Origin: UPXZ01 sp964498765
Lineage (GTDB): Bacteria; Bacteroidota; Bacteroidia; Bacteroidales; Paludibacteraceae
Assembly (NCBI GenBank): GCA_964498765.1
Contig: CAZCIU010000032.1
Location: forward strand, 1-30,566
Direction of reading: 5' to 3'
Length of the DNA stretch: 30,566 nt
Below are positions 7,222 to 14,486 of the stretch, piece after piece. The notes beneath the pieces are model-generated. The model was not told where the DNA came from and searched no databases. It worked only from the letters and a program-made list of their open reading frames with translations. The position numbers and the translations under genes are program-made. How positions within the stretch are numbered: position 1 is the first letter of the stretch; each line of letters begins with the position of its first letter.

Positions 7222-8544
7222 ATGAACCTTTTCTGGAAAAGAATTTTTCGAGTAATGCAGTCGACTTCTGTTTTTGAAAAAAAACTGGATGCAGTGCAAA
7301 CAACTTCTCTAAACGATGAGCCGGAGTATTCAGCCGATGAACTGCAGGACAAAGCTCGTCTGGAGGATTTTGTCAATTCCTTGGAATTCAGACAGAAAAA
7401 GGAACTTTATACGAGCAAGAAATACAAGGATACGGATGAAAATCGGATTATACGGCAGTATGAAAAATTACAAAATGATCCGAATATCAAACTGTATTAT
7501 GAAACAAAAAACTCCGGGATTCTCAATGAATACTTGAATTTCAAGTCCAATCCGGATAGTTTGAACTTGAAAAATCTTTCTATCACGGAAGTTTCAGCCA
7601 AAATTGAAAGTTTAAAGCAGTTTGAGCAATCCAAAGAATACAAAAACTACACACAATATCACGATTCGCTGACAATCAGGGAATTTGAAGAATTTAAAAA
7701 GAAAGTTTCTGAACCTGAATTTCAGCAATCCAATGCCTTTTGGGCGAACCCTGACCGATGGGAAACGACCTACGAATACCGGATGGAGCAACGCTACAAG
7801 GAACTTATTGGCGAAAAAAACTCTTCACCCGGCAAACGCAATAGTTTTTCTCTTTTCAAAAAATACAGCTACGTAAACTTGAAGTTTTACGAGCGTTTTG
7901 ACTGGAATAAATTGGAAGAATCTCGTTGGTTGGCTGGTTTTCACTCAGGAAATCCCCGTTTAGTTGGAAATTATTCCTTCACCAACGAATGGCAGGCAAA
8001 TAATGGTGGAAGAAACGTAAGTACAGCGGATAATATTCTATCAATTCATACCATCGAATTGCCTACGCATAGCTTGGCGTGGGATATTCAGAAAGGATTT
8101 GTGGAGCGAGATTTCACGTACACATCCGATGTAATTCAAACATCAGCCACTTTTAAGCAGCGATACGGAATTTTTAGTGCAAAAATTCGTTGTTCCGGTG
8201 CCATAAATCACGCTCTTTGGCTGAGTGCCGATAGGAAGATTCCACACGTCAATCTTTTTCACTTCAATGGACAAAATATCAGCGTAGGTAACGCTAACCA
8301 ACACAAAATGGATGGCGTGGAGTTAAGCGGAATTTCTGAAAATCAGTTTTTTATTTACTCGCTAGAGTGGACACCGCGCGCTTTGGTTTGGTATGTAAAC
8401 AACGTAGAAGTGTACCGCACAAGCGAAAATATTCCACACGAAGCTCTCTATATCGGAATTAATTCTTTTATTCCAAAGAAATCGACTGCAGCATCCGGAA
8501 AACTGGAAGTGGATTGGGTAAAAGTGTTTGAAGTGAGAGAATAA
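7222..8544 (+). CDS. Helical-repeat protein with a GH16-like domain lacking catalytic acids
   Basis: 440 residues, no signal peptide. Residues ~20-200 are charged and probably helical, with loosely repeated [RKN]-[EQ]-[YF]-x-x-[LFS] units (for example RQYEKLQ, NEYLNFK, KQFEQSK, REFEEFK). Residues ~220-438 look like a concanavalin-A-type GH16 fold: the FKQRYGIFSAKIRCSG strand, HALWLSAD, the FFIYSLEWTPRALVWYVNN strand pair and the LEVDWVKVFE end. GH16 enzymes carry an E-[ILV]-D-x-x-E catalytic motif; here the aligned positions read H342-V-N344-L-F-H347, so the nucleophile, the helper Asp and the acid/base are all replaced. A hydrolase function is therefore unlikely; glycan binding or scaffolding is my inference. 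It stands first in a row with a Stealth protein and two glycosyltransferases. Domain assignment is from pattern, without a profile search. Confidence 0.65.
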   Translation: MNLFWKRIFRVMQSTSVFEKKLDAVQTTSLNDEPEYSADELQDKARLEDFVNSLEFRQKKELYTSKKYKDTDENRIIRQYEKLQNDPNIKLYYETKNSGILNEYLNFKSNPDSLNLKNLSITEVSAKIESLKQFEQSKEYKNYTQYHDSLTIREFEEFKKKVSEPEFQQSNAFWANPDRWETTYEYRMEQRYKELIGEKNSSPGKRNSFSLFKKYSYVNLKFYERFDWNKLEESRWLAGFHSGNPRLVGNYSFTNEWQANNGGRNVSTADNILSIHTIELPTHSLAWDIQKGFVERDFTYTSDVIQTSATFKQRYGIFSAKIRCSGAINHALWLSADRKIPHVNLFHFNGQNISVGNANQHKMDGVELSGISENQFFIYSLEWTPRALVWYVNNVEVYRTSENIPHEALYIGINSFIPKKSTAASGKLEVDWVKVFEVRE

Positions 8545-8593
8545 TTAAATAATTTCTATTTACTTTTTGGAGGATTGATGAAAGAATAATTGC

Positions 8594-9559
8594 ATGGAAA
8601 TTGATGTCGTTTTTACGTGGGTAGATGGAAATGACCCTGAGCATAAGAAAAGAATTGCGCCCTATCTTAATCCGCAAGCACAAGCTTCTGATGATATTGC
8701 TGGTCCTACGCGATATCGTTCTGAAGGCGAAATCTTTTATTCTGTTGCTTCCGTTTTACGATTTGCTCCATTTGTTCGAAAGATTTTTATCGTTACCGAT
8801 AATCAGAACCCAAATTTGGATAAATTCATTGAGAAAAACTTTCCTGAAAATAAAATTCCAATCGAAATTGTTGATCACAAAGAAATTTTCAGAGGATATG
8901 AAGAATATTTACCTGTTTTCAATAGCAGAGCAATAGAAACTTGCCTTTTTCGAATTCCCGGATTAAGTGAAAATTATGTTTATTTGAATGACGATATTTT
9001 CTTAATTCGTCCAATTAAGCCTTCAGATTGGTATATTGAAGATAAATCTGTGGCTTACGGTCATTGGCGAAGTTTGCATTTAGATAGATTGCTTTGGCTG
9101 ATAAAACCGATGAAAAACGGTCATAAACCGATTGGATTTAAAGATGGAATGATAATGGCTGCCAGAAAATATGGAAAAAAATGGCGATATTTTCATTTAG
9201 ACCATTTGCCACATCCGCTCAAAAAAAGTGTCATTGCTGATTTTTATAGTAAAAATCCACAGCATTTTTTGTCGAATATTTCTCACAAATTTAGAAGTGC
9301 CAAGCAATTCAACACGCAAGAATTGTACTATTTAAGTATGCTCGATGCTGGAAAAGCCATAATCAAACCTTCTACCGACCATTTGCTGTATATGAAACCG
9401 GTGAATAGGGGAGAGAACTATTTACGAAGAAAGCTTCGTGCATTCGAAACGAATCAAGAATTGAAGTTTGGCTGTATTGGGTCGTTGGATTTGGCTACTG
9501 AAAATGACAGAACAATATTGCTGAATTGGCTTAAAAAGGTAATTAATGTCAACTTTTAA
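8594..9559 (+). CDS. Stealth-family sugar-phosphate transferase
   Basis: 321 residues. Stealth conserved region 1 is DVVFTWVDGNDP (residues 4-15). Region 2 starts at RYRSEGE (40-46) and runs through SVASVLRFAPFVRKIFIVTD. A YLNDDIFL acidic motif lies at 130-137, and HKPIGFKDGMIM and HLDHLPHP follow in region 3. Stealth proteins transfer hexose-1-phosphate from nucleotide sugars onto glycans; the family includes capsule polymerases of pathogens and the animal GlcNAc-1-phosphotransferase. A role in building phosphodiester-linked surface glycan is thus likely. A GGAGG stretch lies about 20 bases before the ATG, but a three-codon frame (ATG at 8578) separates it from the start chosen. The next gene follows after three bases, so the two are co-translated or nearly so. 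Confidence 0.88.
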   Translation: MEIDVVFTWVDGNDPEHKKRIAPYLNPQAQASDDIAGPTRYRSEGEIFYSVASVLRFAPFVRKIFIVTDNQNPNLDKFIEKNFPENKIPIEIVDHKEIFRGYEEYLPVFNSRAIETCLFRIPGLSENYVYLNDDIFLIRPIKPSDWYIEDKSVAYGHWRSLHLDRLLWLIKPMKNGHKPIGFKDGMIMAARKYGKKWRYFHLDHLPHPLKKSVIADFYSKNPQHFLSNISHKFRSAKQFNTQELYYLSMLDAGKAIIKPSTDHLLYMKPVNRGENYLRRKLRAFETNQELKFGCIGSLDLATENDRTILLNWLKKVINVNF

Positions 9560-9562
9560 CTC

Positions 9563-10378
9563 ATGTACAAAGCATCGGTAATCATATCTGTTTACAATAA
9601 TACTAGGTTTCTGAAGCTGGTTTTGGATTCTTTGAAGTTGCAGACTGAGAAAGATTTTGAAATTATTATTTCTGAGGATGGAAAAAGCGATACAATGAAA
9701 AATTTTGTCGAAAATTATTCGTTTTCAAATGATTTTCAACATCTTACTCAAGATGATAATGGTTGGCAAAAGAATAAAGCCTTGAATAATTCGGTTCGAA
9801 ATGCAAAGTCAGACTGGTTGATTTTTATTGATGGAGATTGTGTTTTGCATCCACGATTTGTGGAAATGCACGTACGATATTCCGATGAAAATGTATTTTT
9901 GGCCGGAAAACGAGTGAAAATGGATGATAAAACTTCAAATTTACTCGAAACAAATTTTCCAGAAACTCTTTCAAAGTTTCAGAATATATTTCTAAGAAAA
10001 CTAATTTTTGGTAAAGGGAAAACTGAATTCATCGAAGAAAGTATTTTTATTTCTCCGGATGGACTTTTAGGATTTATTCCAAAAAAACGAAAAGCCAGAA
10101 GGCTGATTGGCAGTAATATGTCGTTTTCGAAGAAAGCGATTTTCTCAATTAATGGCTTTGACGAAGATTATGTTTTGCCTGCGGTAGGTGAGGATACTGA
10201 TTTATTTTGGCGGTTCAATCTCGCCGGATTTCAAATCAAATCTATTCGGAATTTGGCTGTTCAGTATCATCTTTATCACAAAGAAAACTGGTCGGAAACT
10301 GCCGAAAATAAGGCTAGAATGTTGAAAAACCAACAATTAAAACGGTTTATATGTGAAAACGGATTAGTTAAAAAGTAG
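9563..10378 (+). CDS. GT-A glycosyltransferase, family 2
   Basis: 271 residues. The N-terminus is typical GT2: ASVIISVYNN, QTEKDFEIIISEDGKSD (nucleotide-sugar binding), and DWLIFIDGDC with the DGD metal motif at residues 90-92. Further on, GSNMSFSKKAIFSINGFDEDY and GEDTDLFWRFNLAG match the acceptor-side region shared with galactosyltransferase C-terminal domains (Glyco_transf_7C type); the ED is the likely catalytic-base area. No membrane segment is visible, so it should act at the cytoplasmic side on a lipid-linked glycan. It begins three bases after the Stealth gene and ends six bases before the next glycosyltransferase, which indicates an operon. Donor and acceptor sugars cannot be read. 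Confidence 0.88.
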   Translation: MYKASVIISVYNNTRFLKLVLDSLKLQTEKDFEIIISEDGKSDTMKNFVENYSFSNDFQHLTQDDNGWQKNKALNNSVRNAKSDWLIFIDGDCVLHPRFVEMHVRYSDENVFLAGKRVKMDDKTSNLLETNFPETLSKFQNIFLRKLIFGKGKTEFIEESIFISPDGLLGFIPKKRKARRLIGSNMSFSKKAIFSINGFDEDYVLPAVGEDTDLFWRFNLAGFQIKSIRNLAVQYHLYHKENWSETAENKARMLKNQQLKRFICENGLVKK

Positions 10379-10384
10379 AATTTT

Positions 10385-11263
10385 ATGATTTCAATTATAA
10401 TCTGTTCGAGAAATTCAGATATCCCGGATTCATTAAGAAAAAACATTGACAGCACCATTGGAGTTGAACATGAAATCAACGTTATAGATAATTACAACAA
10501 TGATTTTTCAATTTTTTCTGCTTACAATAAAGGCTATGAAATGAGTAAATTCCCATACCTTTGTTTCGTCCACGAAGATGTACATTTTAGAACTGAAAAC
10601 TGGGGTGTGAACCTGATTAATCATTTATCGGATGAAAAAACGGGAATTATTGGAGTTGCGGGCGGTAAAATGGTGACAAAAGTGCCTGCTTCCTGGGCTG
10701 CAGAAGGCAGATATATTCATCTTGTTCAGCATCATAACGGTGAAAAAATACTTTTGAAAGATCCTACGAGCTTTTCCGGCTCCAAACAACCTGCAATCTG
10801 GCTTGATGGATTATTTCTGGCAATGCGCAAGGATTTGTTCAATTCAATAAAATTTGATGAAAATCTCACTGGATTTCACGGTTACGATTTGGATATTTCT
10901 ATGCAATCTATTGTTGCGGGCTTTTCAAATTTCGTAGTTTACGATATTTTATTGGAGCATTTTTCGGAAGGGAATAAAGATATTATTTATTATAAAAACT
11001 TAATTTCAATCTATCAAAAGTGGGAGAAAGCGCTTCCGGTTTTTTCCCAAGATGTATCTGAAAAAGGGCAGCAGAATCTCAAAAAAATAGAAACAACCAG
11101 ACTTGCGAAGCTAATAAGAAGATTAGCTCGTGTACGATTCGAAAATGATGAAATCAGAGCTTTGGCTGAGTTTTATTCTACTCTTTTAGGCTTGAAAGGA
11201 TTGAAAAAACAATCAAATTTCCTCCAACTAAAAATCCTTTTCGAAAAAATTTTTAATTCGTAA
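10385..11263 (+). CDS. Glycosyltransferase, StrF-like GT-A family
   Basis: 292 residues. The sequence ISIIICSRN at the start, then NIDSTIGVEHEINVIDN, SIFSAYNKGYEMSKFPYLCFVHEDV and WLDGLFLAMRKDLF, fits the glycosyltransferase family typified by streptomycin StrF (PF13712). HED (residues ~62-64) stands where GT2 enzymes have a DxD metal motif. FHGYDLDISMQ is the likely catalytic/acceptor area. The C-terminal ~70 residues are basic and helical. It is the last gene of the plus-strand glycan operon; 22 bases further on, the convergent glycosyltransferase ends, and I see no hairpin terminator between the two. Substrates are unknown. Confidence 0.82.
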   Translation: MISIIICSRNSDIPDSLRKNIDSTIGVEHEINVIDNYNNDFSIFSAYNKGYEMSKFPYLCFVHEDVHFRTENWGVNLINHLSDEKTGIIGVAGGKMVTKVPASWAAEGRYIHLVQHHNGEKILLKDPTSFSGSKQPAIWLDGLFLAMRKDLFNSIKFDENLTGFHGYDLDISMQSIVAGFSNFVVYDILLEHFSEGNKDIIYYKNLISIYQKWEKALPVFSQDVSEKGQQNLKKIETTRLAKLIRRLARVRFENDEIRALAEFYSTLLGLKGLKKQSNFLQLKILFEKIFNS

Positions 11264-11285
11264 ATTGAATTTTCCACGAAGTCAC

Positions 11286-12122
11286 TTAAATCTCAACTTT
11301 CTTAAATTTTTCCGGAATTTTTACAACCCACTTGAAAGGTCCCATTGAAGGCTTATTCAGTGCATAAATCGGACGGAATAAAGTCTGAATTATTCGAGCT
11401 AAAGGTAGAGCTTTTTCACCATCGAGTGCCTTTTTTTCAGTTACCAAAGTGATGGCTTTTGATCTTTTTTTCATGTGGCGTTCCCAGCCGGCTGCCATTC
11501 TGTCTTTATCTTGAAATCTCGCCATCACCATATCATAGTCAAAAACTCCGAAGTGGAAAAGATACAAGTTTTTGTCAATTTTGAAATTGTGACCTTTGAT
11601 GCGATGAAAACCGGAACCCCAAGTGACAGGTTTTGCCACAACTACAGGTTTTGTATAACGGGAAGAAATCACAGCATAGCTTCTCTGAGAGAGAAATGAG
11701 GAGTTCTCATCAATCTTTTTTTCCACTTTCATATTTTGTCCCACATCCATTCCTAAGCCTGACAAAGCCACTTTTATGTCCACTTTGCTAAGATAAGAAG
11801 TCAAAGTTTCGTTTAATGTTGGATCAACTACCAAAAACTCATCCGCATCAGTTCCAATAACTAAATCATACTTTTGAAGCAATTCTGCTGCAACATTTGA
11901 CAGGTGCGAAAGCCGCCTTTTCTCGGCAGAAACCACCATTCCTTCAATTCTTTCGCAATGAATGACATTTGTTTTTCCGGCGGTAGGCGGAATTGGCTGG
12001 TCGGTTCCGTCAAGATAAACGTACAAATTTTCCTCACCAAGTTGCGAGCCGTAGTACGCTATCCAATGCTTTAGAAAAAAAGCATCGTTACGCGCCATTG
12101 TTATTGCAGCTATTTTTCTCAT
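11286..12122 (-). CDS. Glycosyltransferase family 2 (PF13704-like) with DADEF motif
   Basis: 278 residues. It starts with the MARNDAFFLKHWIAYYGSQLG pattern of the Glyco_tranf_2_4 family, has the YVYLDGTDQ strand, and the metal-binding DADEF motif in the middle (LVIGTDADEFLVVD). FHRIKGHNF and LYLFHFGVFD near the C-terminus are typical for this group, which includes many lipopolysaccharide/capsule glycosyltransferases. No membrane helix. Its ATG overlaps the stop region of the O-antigen-ligase-like gene by four bases (12119-12122), so translation of the two is coupled. It converges on the plus-strand operon. Confidence 0.85.
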   Translation of the reverse strand: MRKIAAITMARNDAFFLKHWIAYYGSQLGEENLYVYLDGTDQPIPPTAGKTNVIHCERIEGMVVSAEKRRLSHLSNVAAELLQKYDLVIGTDADEFLVVDPTLNETLTSYLSKVDIKVALSGLGMDVGQNMKVEKKIDENSSFLSQRSYAVISSRYTKPVVVAKPVTWGSGFHRIKGHNFKIDKNLYLFHFGVFDYDMVMARFQDKDRMAAGWERHMKKRSKAITLVTEKKALDGEKALPLARIIQTLFRPIYALNKPSMGPFKWVVKIPEKFKKVEI

Positions 12123-13360
12123 AATGTGTTTGTTTCTGGTTTATTACTTAAAGCTAATCTCTCATCTTTAGTTTTCGTTCTCAGCATAAATATTATCCAA
12201 ATACAGAAAATGGCAGAAAAAGGTCCGGTTACAAACATATCGAAAAATGCTTGAATTGAAAATAGCAAAGTCAGAAATAATAGTAAAACTCTTCTTTTTT
12301 TGTGTACCAAATTCAAAGGTGCAATGAAGATATAAAGCAGCATTAACAGACCTAAAATGCCAAATTCCATCCAAGTTTGTAAGTACTGATTATGCGAATC
12401 TAAGTGCTTTGATTTTATCCATTCGTTCTTATACGCTTCAGTTTGATAAATTTCTCTGGAAGCATCAAATTCAACCTGAGCGGTGCTAATTCCATAGCCT
12501 AAAATTGGTTTTTCTTTGACAACATGCCAAGCACTTTCCCATAAAAATAAACGCGGCTCGTTTTTGAATAAATCTAATGACATTCGCTCATGCATGTTTG
12601 CCATCGAAAAAATTATCAGCGGAAGTAGTAAAGTGAATATTATGGCTGTAATTTTTTTCCATTTCCAAAGTTCGATAAAAAATACCACAGAACTTAAAAA
12701 CACACCCAAAATAAAGCCTGTTCTGCCCTCCGATATGGATAAAATCCCTAAAAATAAGACAACACTTACTATTAAAAACGTTTTATAATAAGGATTTGTG
12801 CTTCTCCAGTTATTTGAAAGCAGATACCAAGTGCCTAAAATTGAGCTATTTAAGTAGAAGTTGAAAATCATGTGCGAATTGACATGCTCCAATCTCATTA
12901 AATTAAACTGGTTGGTGTCTTCTATAAAGGCTTTTATACCTATTTTGATAAAAATCAAATAAAAAATAACTGCTAATGAGCCGAAAACCAGTACGTTGAC
13001 AAAATACTTTAGTTTGTATAAATGATTAATTCCAAAGAACCCTATTAATGAAAATCCAAGAAGAGGATATCTTTTTTCGATTAAAAGTTTGAAATATTTG
13101 TTCGATTCTTCGAATGGATAATAGATGAATGCAAGCACAAAGAAAGCCAGATAAACTAAAAAGTATATGGTGGTTTTATTGATTTTGACCGCTTGCCATT
13201 TTTTATCAATGAAAAATTCAACTATATAACTTCCAAAAAAAAGAAAATAAGCATATTTTTGAATTTCGAATGAATGAAATAGCAGTACAAAAACTAAAAG
13301 CAGGCAAGAGACGAGATTGAAGTAATTGATAAAAAGACTAATAGAGTTTTTTTTGTTCAT
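12119..13360 (-). CDS. O-antigen ligase/polymerase-like membrane protein (Wzy/WaaL type)
   Basis: 413 residues with about ten or more hydrophobic segments spread over the whole length, and the Wzy_C/O-antigen ligase pattern: LGILSISEGRTGFILG, followed later by a large periplasmic loop containing GYGISTAQVEF and HLDSHNQYLQTWMEFGILGLL, the most conserved stretch of the family. WaaL-type enzymes join undecaprenyl-linked glycan to lipid A core; Wzy-type enzymes polymerise repeat units; sequence alone does not distinguish them. No hydrophilic N-terminal signal is needed because the first helix anchors it. It is co-transcribed with the downstream glycosyltransferase. Base composition is AT-rich (18 G+C in the 60 bases from 12961). 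Confidence 0.88.
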   Translation of the reverse strand: MNKKNSISLFINYFNLVSCLLLVFVLLFHSFEIQKYAYFLFFGSYIVEFFIDKKWQAVKINKTTIYFLVYLAFFVLAFIYYPFEESNKYFKLLIEKRYPLLGFSLIGFFGINHLYKLKYFVNVLVFGSLAVIFYLIFIKIGIKAFIEDTNQFNLMRLEHVNSHMIFNFYLNSSILGTWYLLSNNWRSTNPYYKTFLIVSVVLFLGILSISEGRTGFILGVFLSSVVFFIELWKWKKITAIIFTLLLPLIIFSMANMHERMSLDLFKNEPRLFLWESAWHVVKEKPILGYGISTAQVEFDASREIYQTEAYKNEWIKSKHLDSHNQYLQTWMEFGILGLLMLLYIFIAPLNLVHKKRRVLLLFLTLLFSIQAFFDMFVTGPFSAIFCIWIIFMLRTKTKDERLALSNKPETNTL

Positions 13361-13492
13361 CGATTTTTGCTAAATAAAATTAGGCTTTATATCTGATTAG
13401 TACTTTAGGGATGCGAAAAGTTTAATAAAACAATCAAAAGAATTTCGATTTTGCATAAAAACAAAATGACAATTTCAAAAAGCAGATTTAGG

Positions 13493-13524
13493 ATTGCCAG
13501 AGCTACTTTATTTTTGTAGTTTTG
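13493..13524 (+). promoter_or_regulatory. Putative promoter of the radical SAM gene
   Basis: ATTG (13493-13496), 20 bases, then TAGTTTTG (13517-13524), close to the Bacteroidetes TTTG-N19-21-TAnnTTTG consensus with one mismatch. It would give a leader of about 120 bases. Confidence 0.5.
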
Positions 13525-13557
13525 TACTCCGAAACTATTCCCAAATGTCTTAGCTTG

Positions 13558-13565
13558 CAAAGATA
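13558..13565 (-). promoter_or_regulatory. Putative -7 element for the O-antigen-ligase-like gene
   Basis: Reads TATCTTTG on the minus strand, an exact TAnnTTTG match, about 200 bases before the ATG at 13360. No clear -33 box is visible, so confidence is low. Confidence 0.35.
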
Positions 13566-13652
13566 CAACATTAGTTTTAGAAATGAAATACTTTGATATT
13601 TCATACTTAAAAGCAATAATTCTAAACCATTTTCGATCTCTGAATTTAGAGA

Positions 13653-14486
13653 ATGCACTTCAAAAAAATCTACATAGAAATCAGCAATTCCTGTAATTTT
13701 AATTGCAGTTTTTGTTTTCAGAGTGAGCGTTCCAAGCGGTTTATGTCAGTGGATGAGTTTCGCTTTGTGGTGGATGAAATTCGACCTTTTACGGATTATA
13801 TTTACTTTCACGTGCTTGGCGAACCGCTCTTGCATCCACGATTTCAGGAAATTTTAGCATGTGCTTTTTCGGCCGGATTGAAAGTGAATATCAGTACTAA
13901 TGGCAGTTTACTGCAGAAACATTTGAAGTTTTTATCAGAAAATCCGGTTCGACAAATAAATATTTCACTTCACGATGCAGAAGAAAATATCCCGAAAGCG
14001 AAATGGCGGGAATTTATACTTTCTATACTTGAAAATGCAAAGAAATTAGCCGGAAACTCATATATAAACTTCCGACTTTGGAACCAGACCAATAAAGAGA
14101 GTGATGAATTTAATCAGCTTTGTTTCAATTTGATACAAGATTTTTTTCAACTATCAATTGATTTTCACAAAATTGATTCAAAAGAAAGAAACATCACACT
14201 TTCACACAATATTTACCTCCAGCTTGCGCCTCGATTTGAATGGACAGATGCCGTAGTTTCAGAAAATAAATCATGCTATGCACTTCGGGATCAGATTGCC
14301 ATTCTGTCTGATGGAAACGTAGTTCCTTGTTGCATCGATGCGGATGCCAATTTGCTATTGGGAAATATTTTTACTGAAAAACTAGCTAACATTCTCCAAA
14401 AAGAAAAAGCCCTGAAGATCAAACAGGGCTTTGAACAGCACAAGGCTGTAGAAGACTGGTGTAAAAAATGCGGATTTCGTGTTTAA
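13653..14486 (+). CDS. Radical SAM/SPASM-domain protein
   Basis: 277 residues. The radical SAM cluster motif CNFNCSFC (Cys14, Cys18, Cys21) binds the [4Fe-4S] cluster that cleaves S-adenosylmethionine; HVLGEPLLHP (the GEP motif) and ISTNGSLL are further family marks. The C-terminal cysteines (C208, C226, C227, C270, C273) form a short SPASM-like region for auxiliary iron-sulfur binding, with LSDGNVVPCCIDAD as its core. SPASM proteins modify peptides, proteins or sugars; no precursor peptide gene is visible next to it. Its place beside the glycan genes suggests modification of a glycan or a surface molecule, but this is inference. Its stop codon overlaps the stop of the convergent acyltransferase by four bases (TTAA). 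Confidence 0.87.
   Translation: MHFKKIYIEISNSCNFNCSFCFQSERSKRFMSVDEFRFVVDEIRPFTDYIYFHVLGEPLLHPRFQEILACAFSAGLKVNISTNGSLLQKHLKFLSENPVRQINISLHDAEENIPKAKWREFILSILENAKKLAGNSYINFRLWNQTNKESDEFNQLCFNLIQDFFQLSIDFHKIDSKERNITLSHNIYLQLAPRFEWTDAVVSENKSCYALRDQIAILSDGNVVPCCIDADANLLLGNIFTEKLANILQKEKALKIKQGFEQHKAVEDWCKKCGFRV

Larger units (their letters stand above)
13361..13652. other. Divergent intergenic region of the glycan locus
   Basis: 292 bases between two diverging genes, strongly AT-rich. It holds promoter-like elements in both directions (listed separately) and a small inverted repeat, ATGAAATA (13583-13590) / TATTTCAT (13597-13604), in the leader of the radical SAM gene. I see no coding frame or RNA gene in it. 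Confidence 0.5.

Noticed and set aside
8578..8589. Three-codon frame after GGAGG upstream of the Stealth gene
   Set aside because: Too short to be a leader with confidence, and Bacteroidetes rarely depend on Shine-Dalgarno sequences.
13583..13604. ATGAAATA/TATTTCAT hairpin as a terminator or riboswitch
   Set aside because: It is short, AT-only in most pairs, and no T run or conserved riboswitch core follows; kept only as a minor inverted repeat.
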